Origin: Streptomyces tirandamycinicus
GTDB lineage: Bacteria; Actinomycetota; Actinomycetes; Streptomycetales; Streptomycetaceae
Reading direction: 5' to 3'
Length of the DNA: 64,000 nt
Assembly (NCBI RefSeq): GCF_003097515.1
Contig: NZ_CP029188.1
Location: 3,164,501 to 3,228,500 of the forward strand
Below the pieces are notes generated by a model, which saw nothing but the letters and a program-made list of their open reading frames with translations, did no database searches and was not told where the DNA came from. Positions within the stretch are counted from its first letter, which is position 1, and each line of letters starts with the position of its first letter. The position numbers were made by a program, and so were the translations under genes. Positions 63,685 to 64,000 of the stretch are shown here, piece by piece.

Positions 63685-64000
63685 TCAGGGGTGGCCGGCG
63701 GCCTTCGCGGCGATGTCCGTGCGGTGGTGCGAGCCGTCCAGCCGAATGCGGCCCACCGCGGCGTAGGCGCGGTCGCGGGCCTGGGTCAGGTCCTCACCGG
63801 TCGCGGTCACCGAGAGCACCCGGCCGCCCGCGCTGACGATCGCGTCGCCTTCCCGCCTGGTCCCGGCGTGCAGGACGTACGCGTGCGGCGCGTCCTGCGC
63901 GGCCACCTCGTCGAGTCCGCCGATCGGGTCGCCGGTGCGGGGGGTGGCCGGATAGTCGCGGGACGCGATGACCACGGTCACGGCGGAGTCGCCGCGCCAG
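63685..64000 (-). CDS. purD: Phosphoribosylamine-glycine ligase, C-terminal part
   Basis: The last 104 residues of PurD (GAR synthetase), running off the window. The segments SAVTVVIASRDYPATPRTGD, VLHAGT and VLSVTATGEDLTQARDRAYA belong to its C-terminal domain, followed by IRLDGSHHRTDIAAKAAGHP-stop. PurD makes GAR from phosphoribosylamine and glycine. The missing 5' part lies to the right of base 64000. Confidence 0.93.
   Translation of the reverse strand, partial: WRGDSAVTVVIASRDYPATPRTGDPIGGLDEVAAQDAPHAYVLHAGTRREGDAIVSAGGRVLSVTATGEDLTQARDRAYAAVGRIRLDGSHHRTDIAAKAAGHP

Overview
The window looks like the chromosome of a Streptomyces. GC is very high, third codon positions are GC-rich, and marker genes bldC, lsr2, msiK, carD, phoRP and DUF3073 are present. 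Gene order largely follows what I remember of the S. coelicolor stretches SCO4240-4228 and SCO4092-4068. No database search was possible, so family names rest on motif recognition.

Layout. (1) 1-1343 is the remnant of an older integrative element: a frameshifted relaxase tail joined to a tyrosine integrase that has lost its N-terminus. (2) 1344-17471 is an actinomycete integrative and conjugative element (AICE) of about 16.1 kb, bounded by 44-bp direct repeats of the 3' part of a tRNA-Thr(TGT) gene. Reading right to left it carries integrase, Xis, iteron-like repeats, two replication proteins, an FtsK-type Tra translocase, a run of small overlapping spread/membrane genes, a GntR repressor with three palindromic operators, and a cargo block. 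The cargo holds a DndB-like DGQHR protein, a ScoMcrA-type restriction endonuclease (sulfur-binding, SRA-like and HNH domains) and a trypsin-like protease. The older remnant sits beyond the left repeat in the same orientation, so two elements have used the same tRNA. (3) 17.5-34.4 kb is core chromosome: msiK, a nucleotidyltransferase, an IS5-type insertion sequence placed exactly on the stop codon of a DoxX gene, rlmB, cysS, ispDF, carD, a lipoprotein, phoP-phoR and phoU with PHO boxes. (4) 34.4-35.1 kb is a scar made of an NRPS adenylation-domain fragment joined to a secreted-protein fragment, between two conserved gene blocks. (5) 35.1-64 kb is core again: a HrpA-type helicase, tRNA-Asp, bldC, valine dehydrogenase, DUF3073, and purine genes scattered among others (purM, purF, purL, purQ, purS, purC, purD). 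It also holds lsr2, three tRNA-Gly genes and a four-gene ABC transporter/two-component operon lying between two tRNA-Gly(GCC) genes.

Most notable signals. Five tandem 89-bp repeats lie between purQ and purL. Each encodes a 30-residue mini-ORF whose GTG start overlaps the stop of the previous one, so a chain of coupled starts leads from purQ to purL. All unit-to-unit differences I found at the start of the mini-ORF are synonymous. Second, a tRNA-Gly(TCC) has an altered D loop and GTGC in place of GTTC in the T arm, as recalled for cell-wall glycine tRNAs of staphylococci. Third, the AICE pairs a lone DndB-like protein with a phosphorothioate/methyl-dependent restriction enzyme whose key residues all align with ScoMcrA.
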